Shown here: positions 46,080 through 54,469 of the stretch, piece by piece
Layout of the letters: each line of letters opens with the position of its first letter
How positions within the stretch are numbered: the first letter of the stretch is position 1
Source of the DNA: Arthrobacter sp. NtRootA1
GTDB lineage: Bacteria > Actinomycetota > Actinomycetes > Actinomycetales > Micrococcaceae
Length of the DNA: 64,000 bases
Assembly: GCF_019976975.1 (NCBI RefSeq)
Contig: NZ_AP024630.1
Coordinates: 3,224,001-3,288,000, forward strand
Direction: 5' to 3'
The notes under the pieces: model-generated
Databases searched by the model: none
The model's input: only the letters and a program-made list of their open reading frames with translations
What the model was told of the DNA's origin: nothing
Position numbers and translations under genes: made by a program

Positions 46080-48356
46080 ATGGGCCTGAAGCAGTCAGTG
46101 GTCATCGTCAACGAGTTCAGTGTGCCGCTGCCCGGCGGCAAGGGGTCCCGGGGCGGCACCCCCGGCGACTACGTCACCCGGTACATGGCGCGCGAGCAGG
46201 CGACTGAGTCGCTCGCGCCGATCCAGCGGCTGCGCACGGACGACTTCATCCTGCGCTACATGGCCCGCGATTGCGCGGTCGAGCGCGCCGGGACGAGCAG
46301 GGTCGAGGCCAAGACGATAATGCGCCAGGCCCAGGGCGATGGCGGCGTGGCCTTCGGCTACGGCTCAGTGTCGCTCTCCGACGAGCAGCTGCGGGCTGCA
46401 TCCCGGGACATCCAGAAACACTTCGAGAGCGGCAAGACGGTGCTGAAGACCGTGCTCTCCTTCGATGAGGAATACCTGAAACGGCACCGCATCGTCGGCG
46501 AGGACTTTCACTGCGAAGGCCGCGGGGACTACCGCGGCCACATCGACCAGATGAAGCTGCGGATGGCGATCATGCACGGGTTGGAGCGGATGAGCTCGGG
46601 CACGAGCGGTTTCGACGACCTGCGCTACGTCGGCGTGATCCAGGTCGACACCGAGCACGTCCACTGCCACCTGGCGATGGTCGACGCCGGACACGGCCAC
46701 CTGGCTAAGGACGGCACCCAGCGGGGCAAGCTTCTGGACCGGCACAAGTCCCGGTTGCGGCGCGGCGTGGACGCCTGGCTGGACGAGAAGCAGGCCGTCG
46801 CGCACCTGTCCAGCGCCGTCGGTTACGAGCGCAGGAACGTGACGACCTTCATCAAGCGCTGGGCACACGAGCGCATGCGCTCAGAGGCCCTCCCCCAGTT
46901 CCTGCTGGCCTGCCTGCCCGCCGACCGCTCGCTGTGGCGCGCCGGAACCAACGATCTGCGGATGCGCAAAGCCAACCGTCTGGTCTCCGAGCTGGTGGCC
47001 GAGCAGCTGGAGCGGCCGGGCTCTCCGCTGCCGGCGGCAATGGAGAGGGTCGTGGAGTACGCCAATCAGCGCCGCAAGGCCGAGGGCCTGCCCACCGACG
47101 CGTGGCAGCGCCTGGTCGACGCGGGTCGCAGCCAGATCACCGAGCGGGCGGTCAACGGCGTCTACCAGATGCTGCGCGCCCTGCCCGAGGAGGAGCTGCG
47201 GGTGCGTACGCCGATGCTTGAGGTGATGGGTATGGACTACGCCGAGATGGCCGCCCTGGCCGCAGAGCGCCAGCAGCAGCACGGCAGCTCGGAGGACGAT
47301 GTCGTCTCCTTCGGCTTCCGGCTGCGCAGCTATGCCTCCCGCCTGCAGCATCACAAGTCCAAAGCCAGCGCCTACCGGGACCTGGCACGGCAATGGGAGC
47401 GTGCCGAGAAGGCTGAAGTGGCCGTAGAGGACTCCCGGCCGCTCTACGACTTCTACCGCTACGAAGAGGACTGGCACCGGCGGGTGATGAGCAAGTACCA
47501 GCACTTCCTGCCGTTTGTCGGCGACGCCAGCCAGTGGTACGCCCAGCAGCAGGAGGTCGCCGCGTACGGCCAGCGCCTGCTCTCGCTGATGGCGCTGCGC
47601 CAGGACGCCTCGCTGCAGCGGATGAAGGACGCCGACCAGGCCGAGGAGATGGGCCGCGAAATCTACGGCCAGCCCGGCGGACGGCACCTGACCGCGGGCA
47701 AGGCCGGACGGGCGGTGCTGGACGCGCGCATCGAGACGATGAAGCAGGTCTACGACGAACGGCTCCAGGAGCTGCGCACCGACCTGGCCGACTCGGGGCT
47801 GGTGCTCGTCGCCGGTCCTGCTGACCAGCGCAGCGCCGTCGCCGGCGGGGATACGGCGCTCTCCACCCAGCTGTCGATCGAGACCGGGACCGTACACCCC
47901 TTCGACGAGGTCAAGGCACTGGACCTGCATCACCTGGGCTATGACTTCGTGGCCGATGTCGAGATCGGCGAGCGGGCCCGGCGGGAGTTCACCGCAGCCG
48001 CGGCCGAACGCCGCCGGCTGCTGCTGGCGGCCATGGAGTACCTCGACCAGTCAGGCCAGTCCGAGGCGATCGCCGACCTCCCGGTCGACGACATCGCCGC
48101 GATGACCCGGGTCTCGCGGGAACTGGTTCCGGTGGAGGACGGCTCCACGCGGCCGGTTCTGCGTTCGAGGATCGCGGCGCTGCGCGAAGAGCAGGAACAG
48201 GCGGCCCGGATGCGCCGGTCGAAGGCCTCCTCGCTGGACGCCGGCCTGGTGGTGCGCGTCCAGCAGCGGGTCGACGCCGCGGTGGCTGGTGCCGATGTCC
48301 TCCCCGGCCCCGAGCAGGAGCCGGCAGGGCGGCCCGACGGCATCCAGCACGAGTAG
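46080..48356 (+). CDS. HUH-type conjugative relaxase (MobL/LtrC-like)
   Basis: A 758-residue relaxase, which nicks DNA at the transfer origin and leads the strand into the recipient. The N-terminus SRGGTPGDYVTRYMAREQAT is the MobL-type opening with a candidate nucleophile tyrosine. The HUH metal motif is EHVHCHLAMVDAG with His193, His195 and His197. The C-terminal 450 residues are helical and charged, with no recognised helicase or primase domain. The start ATG at 46080 follows GAGGGATGAGG. The strand to be transferred and the origin are not identified; the AT-rich gap after this gene is a candidate place. Confidence 0.9.
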   Translation: MGLKQSVVIVNEFSVPLPGGKGSRGGTPGDYVTRYMAREQATESLAPIQRLRTDDFILRYMARDCAVERAGTSRVEAKTIMRQAQGDGGVAFGYGSVSLSDEQLRAASRDIQKHFESGKTVLKTVLSFDEEYLKRHRIVGEDFHCEGRGDYRGHIDQMKLRMAIMHGLERMSSGTSGFDDLRYVGVIQVDTEHVHCHLAMVDAGHGHLAKDGTQRGKLLDRHKSRLRRGVDAWLDEKQAVAHLSSAVGYERRNVTTFIKRWAHERMRSEALPQFLLACLPADRSLWRAGTNDLRMRKANRLVSELVAEQLERPGSPLPAAMERVVEYANQRRKAEGLPTDAWQRLVDAGRSQITERAVNGVYQMLRALPEEELRVRTPMLEVMGMDYAEMAALAAERQQQHGSSEDDVVSFGFRLRSYASRLQHHKSKASAYRDLARQWERAEKAEVAVEDSRPLYDFYRYEEDWHRRVMSKYQHFLPFVGDASQWYAQQQEVAAYGQRLLSLMALRQDASLQRMKDADQAEEMGREIYGQPGGRHLTAGKAGRAVLDARIETMKQVYDERLQELRTDLADSGLVLVAGPADQRSAVAGGDTALSTQLSIETGTVHPFDEVKALDLHHLGYDFVADVEIGERARREFTAAAAERRRLLLAAMEYLDQSGQSEAIADLPVDDIAAMTRVSRELVPVEDGSTRPVLRSRIAALREEQEQAARMRRSKASSLDAGLVVRVQQRVDAAVAGADVLPGPEQEPAGRPDGIQHE

Positions 48357-48359
48357 GGA

Positions 48360-48403
48360 CACGAGTTGAAAGATCATTCGAATGGTTGCGGAATTATCTA
48401 TAG
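48360..48403. promoter_or_regulatory. element boxes in the AT-rich leader after the relaxase
   Basis: Plus-strand box ATTCGAATGGTT (48376-48387), then 10 bp, then CTAT within TATCTATAG (48395-48403). A minus-strand copy TTTCAACTCGTG spans 48371 down to 48360. CATTCGAATG (48375-48384) is a palindrome. The surrounding 159-bp gap is distinctly AT-rich and could also hold the transfer origin. Confidence 0.5.
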
Positions 48404-48515
48404 GAGTATTAGTGTATAGAGCAGTTCGGCAGGCACTTCGGGGCTTTGCTCGGACGACGTGAATGATCAAGGCCGTTCTGCCGAGTGGCGGACGGAACGA
48501 CGAAAGGACGAGATC

Positions 48516-49055
48516 ATGGCACTTCTCAAGGGCAAGGGCGCAATGACCGGGGTCAACCTCATCGCCAAGGTCTATGACAACGGCGCGACCAAGGACGGCA
48601 AGTCGCACTACGCCGACATCCAGGTCGACGCCCGCGACTCGCGCGGACCGGAGCAGAGCAACCTGCACCTGAAGTCCGAGCGCGTGAAGGGCCCGGACGG
48701 CAAGGAGCGCTTCGCCAACACCGCCCCCTACTCGGTGGGCCAGCTGGAGGAGATCGTCAAGGCCGCGGGCCCGAATACGGAGCCGCTGCTCAACAAGGAC
48801 GGCGAGAAGGTCGGCACCGTCTACGGCTTCAAGGGCAACGTGATGCCGGCCTCGCGCGGCACCGGTCTGGTGGTCAACACCAAGTCCGTGGAGGCCAGCG
48901 ACTTCAAGGTCGACGCCAAGACCCTGGACAACCAGTTCGCCTCCATGAAGGCGGCCAAGGAGGCCCAGGCGGCTGCCAAGCAGAGCCAGGCCGGTCCGGA
49001 GCAGACCGCCCAGGCCGAGCAGGTCGTCGAGGCCGAGGCCCCCGCGGTCGGCTGA
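48516..49055 (+). CDS. small soluble conjugation-module protein
   Basis: A 179-residue protein. The first 130 residues look like a compact beta-rich domain (MALLKGKGAMTGVNLIAKVY, SHYADIQVDARDSRGPEQSN, VGTVYGFKGNVMPASRGTGL); the last 45 are Ala/Gln/Glu-rich and flexible. GAAAGGACGAG precedes the ATG. It is monocistronic, with its own box-type leader and a strong terminator, which suggests high expression. I thought of single-strand DNA binding because of size and layout, but no OB-fold hallmark is clear. Confidence 0.6.
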   Translation: MALLKGKGAMTGVNLIAKVYDNGATKDGKSHYADIQVDARDSRGPEQSNLHLKSERVKGPDGKERFANTAPYSVGQLEEIVKAAGPNTEPLLNKDGEKVGTVYGFKGNVMPASRGTGLVVNTKSVEASDFKVDAKTLDNQFASMKAAKEAQAAAKQSQAGPEQTAQAEQVVEAEAPAVG

Positions 49056-49085
49056 CACCGATCCACGGCTCAGCAGAACTCATTG

Positions 49086-49119
49086 AAAGGCCCCCGGAGA
49101 GACCTCTCCGGGGGCCTTT
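49086..49119 (+). terminator. strong hairpin terminator
   Basis: AAAGGCCCCCGGAGA pairs with TCTCCGGGGGCCTTT around a 4-nt loop. A near copy (GGCCCCCGGA/TCCGGGGGCC core) lies at 50264-50291. Confidence 0.8.
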
Positions 49120-49142
49120 CGCATAGAGAGGAACGAATCATC

Positions 49143-49937
49143 ATGGCAGATCTCAGTAAAGGTTCCCAGGGCCGACCGGAGCACGGCCAGCGCCCGACGT
49201 CGTACACGCCCGAGCAGCTGGCGGCGATCCGCGGGGCCACCCCCGATACCGGAGTGCAGCGGGGCCCGAGCTCGCAGGCGGGCCTCGGCGCGGTGCGGGG
49301 TCCCCGATACAGCGTGCCCTCCTCCCCCGCTCCCGGCCAGCCGGGCTCGAGGTTCAACCCCAACATGGTCGAGCGGCGGCCGCGCCCGCAGGCTGAGCCG
49401 GCACCGGGGATGATCACTTCAGCGGATGTGCCGAAGCCGGAATCGGCCCGGCAGGAGCAGCCCCAGGCGAAGCAGGCCCATGCCGGCGGCACGGTTCAGG
49501 GTCCGGTGAAGGTCCCGCTCACCCAGCGGGCCGCCGGGTCGAAGGTCGGACAGGCCGTGCAGTCCGGGGGCCGCCGCGAGGGAGCCAGGCGGCTCGGCAC
49601 CGAGGCCATGCAGGATGCCGCGGCCCACGCCCAACGTGCCCAGCAGTCTGGTGCATCGACCAGGGGCGTCGCCGCCAGCGCCGCCAGGGGAGCTGCCGTG
49701 GGTGCAGCCCGCGGGCTGCACACGGAGCTGGCCGGACATGGCGGACAGAAGGCCCCCCAGGGCTCCGCTGCCGGGGCGGACCTGGTCGGGCGGATGGGCT
49801 CGGTTGTCGGCCGTGGTGCTCAGGAGCAGCTGCCGGGCACCTCGCCGCAGGGACGGAAGCCGGTCAGCGAGAGGTACGACTATCAGTTCGAGGGCCAGGG
49901 CGAGCCCGAGGGCACCGAGCAGCAGCGCGGGGCCTGA
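49143..49937 (+). CDS. disordered protein with SERYDYQFE tail (longer)
   Basis: A 264-residue protein, mostly disordered and rich in Gly, Ala, Pro, Gln and Arg, with a helical Ala-rich block (EAMQDAAAHAQRAQQSGAST). Near the C-terminus it carries KPVSERYDYQFEGQGE, almost the same tail as the next gene. The ATG at 49143 is chosen because GAGAGGAA precedes it and the frame upstream of it lies in the terminator. The composition is like that of secreted or scaffold proteins. Not recognised. Confidence 0.6.
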   Translation: MADLSKGSQGRPEHGQRPTSYTPEQLAAIRGATPDTGVQRGPSSQAGLGAVRGPRYSVPSSPAPGQPGSRFNPNMVERRPRPQAEPAPGMITSADVPKPESARQEQPQAKQAHAGGTVQGPVKVPLTQRAAGSKVGQAVQSGGRREGARRLGTEAMQDAAAHAQRAQQSGASTRGVAASAARGAAVGAARGLHTELAGHGGQKAPQGSAAGADLVGRMGSVVGRGAQEQLPGTSPQGRKPVSERYDYQFEGQGEPEGTEQQRGA

Positions 49938-49962
49938 GACAGGCACGGAGGAGGAGAAGGCT

Positions 49963-50235
49963 ATGGCGACGAACGATCCCAGCCCACTGAGCGGCACGAG
50001 CCTGCTGGAGCTGGGCCTGGACGAGATCACGGCCCCGGACGAGGGCATGGACATGTGGGCGGAGGCCGGGCGCGCCCTGGTCGACCGCGTGGGTGCCTCG
50101 ATGCGTCAGCAGCGCGAGGCGAACGAGCGGGCACGGTGCGACCGGGAGTCCAGCAGGCCGCTGAGCGAGCGGTACGACTACCAGTTCGAGCAGGGTGGGG
50201 CTTCGTCCCAGGAGGACCGCCAGCAGGGGCTGTGA
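49963..50235 (+). CDS. small protein with SERYDYQFE tail (shorter)
   Basis: A 90-residue acidic protein: SLLELGLDEITAPDEGMDMW, a helix (AGRALVDRVGASMRQQREAN), then RPLSERYDYQFEQGGASS. It shares the nine-residue SERYDYQFE with the gene before it, and the two lie in one operon, 25 bp apart. GGAGGAGAAGG precedes the ATG. A shared C-terminal recognition tag is likely; the partner is unknown. A terminator follows, then the Clp-like ATPase gene. Confidence 0.6.
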   Translation: MATNDPSPLSGTSLLELGLDEITAPDEGMDMWAEAGRALVDRVGASMRQQREANERARCDRESSRPLSERYDYQFEQGGASSQEDRQQGL

Positions 50236-50263
50236 CAGCACCCCTACGGAGTGAATGGCCAGG

Positions 50264-50294
50264 AGGCCCCCGGATATGAGTCCGGGGGCCTTTC
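50264..50294 (+). terminator. strong hairpin terminator
   Basis: AGGCCCCCGGA (50264-50274) pairs with TCCGGGGGCCT (50281-50291), 6-nt loop, then TTC. It rules out the far-upstream start of the following open frame. Confidence 0.8.
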
Positions 50295-50312
50295 ACTGTC
50301 CTATCACAGTCT

Positions 50313-50352
50313 AGCCGAATGGTGTCATGATAGACTTTCGACTGATCTATCA
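50313..50352 (+). promoter_or_regulatory. element boxes before the Clp-like ATPase gene
   Basis: AGCCGAATGGTG (50313-50324) and TTTCGACTGATC (50336-50347), 23 bp apart. The arms TGATAG (50328-50333) and CTATCA (50347-50352) form an inverted repeat around the second box. Confidence 0.45.
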
Positions 50353-50388
50353 GATGAATTCAAGTCTTGGCGAGAGGTCTTCCACGGC

Positions 50389-52155
50389 ATGTTCCATGAA
50401 GTGCACCTGAATGAGGGCTATCCGCTCCTGTCGAAGCTGTCGGACCCGCTCAAGAGGGCCGAGCGCGAGATCGTCGGCCGCGAGCACGAGAAGCTCCAGC
50501 TGCTGGCCTCGATGAGCAGGCCAGAGCTGTGCAACGCCCTGCTCCTGGCCGAGGCAGGTACGGGTAAGACCGCTCTCGTCCAGGCCACGATGGCCGCTGA
50601 CGCCGAGCGGCTCTATCTCGAGGTCGATCCGTCCCGGATGATCTCCGAGGCCGGTGACTCGGACCGCATGGCCGCCATGCTCAAGGGCTTCTTCGACGAG
50701 GCCGAGCACTTCGTGGCGGACGAGAAGCAGGAGCTGGTCCTGTTCATCGACGAGTTCCACCAGATCATCCAGCTTTCCGATGCTGCGGTTGAGGCGGTCA
50801 AGCCGGTGCTGGCCGCCTCCGGGGCACGCGGCATCCGAATCATCGCCGCGACGACCTATGACGAGTTCCACAGGCACATTGCACCGAATCAGCCGCTGGT
50901 TGAACGGCTGCAGCGCATCAACCTGACGCCGCCGGACCAGGAGACGACGATCCGGATTCTGCAGGGCATGGCCGAGCACTACGACGTCGCCGACCAGTTC
51001 TACGACGACCACATCTACCGGCAGATCTATGAGTACACCGAGCGCTACATGCCGGCGAGCTCGCAGCCGCGCAAGTCGATCCTGGTGCTGGACAGCATGG
51101 TTGGCTGGCACCGCCTCACCAAGCGGGCGCTGGACCGCGATCTGCTCTCGGACGTGCTCCAGGAGTCTCTGGGCGTCAACGTTGCCTTCAAGGTCGACGG
51201 CGCGAAGATCAAGGAGCAGCTGGACTCGAAGGTGTTCAGCCAGGACCTGGCCACGCGTGCGGTCGCGCGGCGGCTGCAGCTGTCGGTCGCGGACCTGAAC
51301 GACAAGGGCCGGCCGGAGGCCTCGCTGCTGTTCACGGGGTCGACCGGCGTGGGTAAGACCGAGCTTGCCAAGCAGCTGGCACGGCTGCTCTTCGGTGACG
51401 ACCAGCGCCACCTGATCCGATTCGACATGTCCGAGTACGCCCAGGACTCCTCGATGGACCTGTTTCGCTCCGAGCTGACGAAGCGGGTCTGGGACCTCTC
51501 GCACGCCGTACTGCTGTTCGACGAGGTCGAGAAGGCCTCGGCGATGGTCACCCGTCTGCTGCTGCAGGTGCTCGACGACGGCCGGCTCTCCGACGACAAC
51601 AACCGCGAGGTCAGCTTCCTGAACACCTACATCGTCATGACGACGAACGCAGGCTCGGAGATTTACAAGACCATCGCGCAGTATGCGGCCGACGACACGG
51701 GCTCGGGCGAGCAGCTGCTGAAGTACGACAAGCTCATCCGCCGCTCGATCACCGAGACCTCGGCGGATAACCGCTTCCCGCCCGAGCTGTTGGGCCGTAT
51801 CGACGCCATCGTCCCGTTCCAGCCGCTCTCCGAGGACACGCAGCGCAAGATCGTGCGCAACAAGCTGCGCCACATGGTGCAGGAGGTCCTCATCAAGCAC
51901 AACGTGCGGGTGGACATCGACCAGAGGGTCCTGCAGTACCTCATCGACGACAAGGGCGATACCGACTCCAATGCCGGCGGTGCCCGTGGCGCGGTGGCGA
52001 AGATGACCGACGAGGTCACCACCGGAGTGGCGACGTTCATCAACGAGCATCCCTCTGAGCGGCGGATCCGGATCGACGTCGTCGGCGAGTTGGCGAGCGA
52101 TCACAAGGACATGCTCACCTCCGATGCGTGCATCGAGGTGAGCGCCGTGCGCTGA
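50389..52155 (+). CDS. Clp/Hsp100-like double AAA+ ATPase without N-domain
   Basis: A 588-residue unfoldase-like protein. The first AAA module has AEAGTGKTALVQ (Lys60) and LVLFIDEFHQ; the second has GSTGVGKTELAKQLARLLFG (Lys323), VLLFDEVEKA and TNAGSEI, then the Clp small domain (LLGRIDAIVPFQPLSEDTQR). ClpB and ClpC are over 800 residues: here the substrate-binding N-domain and the long middle domain are absent. No ClpP-docking I-G-(F/L) loop stands out. The frame is open to 50251, but a terminator lies there; the ATG at 50389 follows GAGAGG. Role unknown; remodelling of relaxosome, channel or polymerase complexes is possible. Confidence 0.85.
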   Translation: MFHEVHLNEGYPLLSKLSDPLKRAEREIVGREHEKLQLLASMSRPELCNALLLAEAGTGKTALVQATMAADAERLYLEVDPSRMISEAGDSDRMAAMLKGFFDEAEHFVADEKQELVLFIDEFHQIIQLSDAAVEAVKPVLAASGARGIRIIAATTYDEFHRHIAPNQPLVERLQRINLTPPDQETTIRILQGMAEHYDVADQFYDDHIYRQIYEYTERYMPASSQPRKSILVLDSMVGWHRLTKRALDRDLLSDVLQESLGVNVAFKVDGAKIKEQLDSKVFSQDLATRAVARRLQLSVADLNDKGRPEASLLFTGSTGVGKTELAKQLARLLFGDDQRHLIRFDMSEYAQDSSMDLFRSELTKRVWDLSHAVLLFDEVEKASAMVTRLLLQVLDDGRLSDDNNREVSFLNTYIVMTTNAGSEIYKTIAQYAADDTGSGEQLLKYDKLIRRSITETSADNRFPPELLGRIDAIVPFQPLSEDTQRKIVRNKLRHMVQEVLIKHNVRVDIDQRVLQYLIDDKGDTDSNAGGARGAVAKMTDEVTTGVATFINEHPSERRIRIDVVGELASDHKDMLTSDACIEVSAVR

Positions 52156-52180
52156 TCTGCGCCAGCGGTCATTGCGGGCC

Positions 52181-52236
52181 ATTCGGCGTCGTGTTGAATT
52201 GCCTATCATTGCACCTATCGACTCATAGGCGATAGG
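52181..52236 (+). promoter_or_regulatory. element boxes and CCTATCG/CGATAGG dyad
   Basis: ATTCGGCGTCGT (52181-52192) is followed after 10 bp by CTAT (52203). TATCGACTCATA (52216-52227, 10 of 12) lies inside the dyad CCTATCG (52214-52220) / CGATAGG (52230-52236). All precede the coiled-coil protein gene. Confidence 0.5.
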
Positions 52237-52287
52237 ATACTCATATACCAGGCGAACTGCGTTTCATCATCGAAGGGATCGACACCA

Positions 52288-54345
52288 ATGGGCATTCTGG
52301 GCACGGCTGCGGGAAGCCGGAACAAGGATCGGAAGAAGAAGCCTGACGAGCTGCTCTCGTCCGTGGTCAGGGAGACGGCGATCCCCGCAGCAGTCGACCT
52401 GCTGCGGTCGAACGCGAAGTTCGTCTTCCCCAGCGGCACGGCGTGGGTCATGCTCGTGCTGGCCGCCGAGTCCATCGGCGGGCTGAGCAAGCGGCACGGC
52501 CGCGACGAGGCGAAGGGCTCGCTCATCGAGCTCATTGACTCCGACCAGATCAGGACCGTCGCCACGGCAGAGATGCTGGGCGAAGAGGTCTTCGGCATCA
52601 TCCCCAACACGGAGACGCTTGCGCGCATGGAGGAGTACTCGCTCCTGGCTGGCGCGGAGTACTCCTGGGCGGTCGTCTGGCAGAAGCCCAGCGGCGAGCT
52701 GCTGGTGGACCTGGTCGCCGAGGCCACGTTCAAGCAGGCCCAGGAGGTCGCTTCCGGCACGCTGAGCCTCGAGGAGGCTGTCGGAGCGCAGGCCTGGCGC
52801 GAGCACAGCGGCGTCACCACCGACGAGCCCGGGACCCTTCCCGCGGTGGACGCGGACGCTGTTGCTGCCGTGGACACCGGCGACGAAGGTGACCCGATCT
52901 TCGACTCGATTCCCGGCGGGGGCGAGGGTGCCGGTGACGAGCCGGTCTTCGACGCTGCGGGCGATGAGCCCGTGTTCGACGACGAAGCCGTCGGCTTCGG
53001 ATACGAGGACGCGGCCCCGGTTGCGGTGGAGCCGGAGCCCGGCTTCGACGGCACGGCCGGCTTCGAGGAGTCCGGTCCTGTGACCGCCGACGATATGACG
53101 TACGCCCCGGCCGAGGAGGAAGCCGTCCTGCTGGAGAACCAGGAGCAGGTGCGCGAGGTCATCGCCCGCCGCTTCCTCTCCGAGGACCTGGACCTCGACG
53201 TGCGCCTGGACGAGTTCAATGCGACCTTCGCCATCGGCGCGCCGGTCGTGCAGATCGAGGTGCCGCAGGGTGCGACCGAATGGCTCGGCGACCAGGTCGC
53301 CCAGCTCAACCGGCAGGCCAATGCCGACCTTGCCCAGCTGCGGTGGGCGCACGAGGACGAACTGCGCACGCTGTACGTGAACCTCATGTCGGCCCACGTC
53401 GAGCAGGTCATCCGTGACGTGGCCACCGACCGCGAGGGCTCGCGCTATAAGGCACTCAAGGACGGCACCGAGGCGGCGCACCGCGAGCGGGAGTCCGAGA
53501 AGGAACAGCGGATCCGCACCCGTAAGGCCGAGATCGTCCAGGACTACGAGGCCCAGGCGAAGAAGCTCGCCGAGCAGGCCGCCCTCCAGGCGGAGATCCA
53601 GTACAAGGAGCGCAACCGCTCCCGCATGGAGCGCGAGCAGGCCGACGCCGTCGCCGAGATCGAGCGGGTGCTCGAGAACTCCTACTCGCACGACCGCCAG
53701 GAGATCCTGCGCGTGCGCCGCTCCGACGCCGCCCTGAAGATGCAGGTCGGCACTACGCGGATCTTCGAGGTCCTGGCCGAGAAGCAGAAGGCCTACCTCG
53801 AGGCCGAGGAGCAGCGTCTGGGGCAGTGGAAGGCCGAGATCCAGCGGATCGTCGACGACAACCGCAAGGCGGACATCGCCCAGGCCGAGGCTCTGGCAGA
53901 GCACCAGCGCACCACCGACGAGATCGGCGTCCTGCGCCGCGAGCAGGAGGCGCTGCTGGAGTCGATCCGCAACGAGCACGCCGACCGCATCCGCCGGATG
54001 GAGGACGAGCTCGACCGCAACCGCAAGGACGCGATCACCCAGATGCAGGCCCGCGAGACGGAATGGCAGCACAGCCTGTCCCTCGAGAAGGAGAAGACCG
54101 ACTCGGCCACGCAGCGGAACACGGACCTGCTGCAGCAGATGGAGGTTGTCGAGGACTCGGTCAAGCGCCGTTACGAGGCACGGCTGGAGGAGATGGCTGC
54201 GGACAAGGAGTCCTACGCCAGCGAGCTGGCAAGGGCTTCGGAGATCCAGAGCCGCTACAACAAGATGCTCATCGCCCTGATCGTCGCGCTGCCCGTGCTC
54301 GGCGGCGTCGCCGGCTTCATCGGCGGGGCAGCCATGGGCGGCTGA
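52288..54345 (+). CDS. long coiled-coil protein with C-terminal membrane anchor
   Basis: A 685-residue protein. Residues 1-165 are a folded head (FPSGTAWVMLVLAAESIGGL, LLAGAEYSWAVVWQKPSGEL). Residues 170-270 are a very acidic linker with the repeated word (D/E)P(V/I)FD. Residues 270-655 are almost unbroken coiled coil. The last 25 residues (NKMLIALIVALPVLGGVAGF) are a membrane anchor. It lies between the Clp-like ATPase and the coupling protein. A tether linking the membrane channel to a cytoplasmic machine is my inference; the family is not recognised. Confidence 0.65.
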   Translation: MGILGTAAGSRNKDRKKKPDELLSSVVRETAIPAAVDLLRSNAKFVFPSGTAWVMLVLAAESIGGLSKRHGRDEAKGSLIELIDSDQIRTVATAEMLGEEVFGIIPNTETLARMEEYSLLAGAEYSWAVVWQKPSGELLVDLVAEATFKQAQEVASGTLSLEEAVGAQAWREHSGVTTDEPGTLPAVDADAVAAVDTGDEGDPIFDSIPGGGEGAGDEPVFDAAGDEPVFDDEAVGFGYEDAAPVAVEPEPGFDGTAGFEESGPVTADDMTYAPAEEEAVLLENQEQVREVIARRFLSEDLDLDVRLDEFNATFAIGAPVVQIEVPQGATEWLGDQVAQLNRQANADLAQLRWAHEDELRTLYVNLMSAHVEQVIRDVATDREGSRYKALKDGTEAAHRERESEKEQRIRTRKAEIVQDYEAQAKKLAEQAALQAEIQYKERNRSRMEREQADAVAEIERVLENSYSHDRQEILRVRRSDAALKMQVGTTRIFEVLAEKQKAYLEAEEQRLGQWKAEIQRIVDDNRKADIAQAEALAEHQRTTDEIGVLRREQEALLESIRNEHADRIRRMEDELDRNRKDAITQMQARETEWQHSLSLEKEKTDSATQRNTDLLQQMEVVEDSVKRRYEARLEEMAADKESYASELARASEIQSRYNKMLIALIVALPVLGGVAGFIGGAAMGG

Positions 54346-54369
54346 TCCGACTCGGAGATCGACGAGTCT

Positions 54370-54403
54370 GACGGCGCATGGGGCTCGCACCCCGTGCGCC
54401 GTC
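54370..54403 (+). terminator. hairpin before the coupling protein gene
   Basis: GACGGCGCA (54370-54378) pairs with TGCGCCGTC (54395-54403), with an inner GGGG/CCCC stem; GGCGTCTTCC follows. Partial or full termination after the coiled-coil gene. Confidence 0.6.
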
Positions 54404-54469
54404 GGCGTCTTCCGGGATCACAACAGGCGCAGGACACACAGACACACGCGGAAACAGGCAGGGAGAACC

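Noticed and set aside
50251..50388. Upstream start for the Clp-like ATPase frame at 50251
   Set aside because: A strong terminator (50264-50294) and the element boxes lie inside this stretch, and the added residues have no AAA+ homology.
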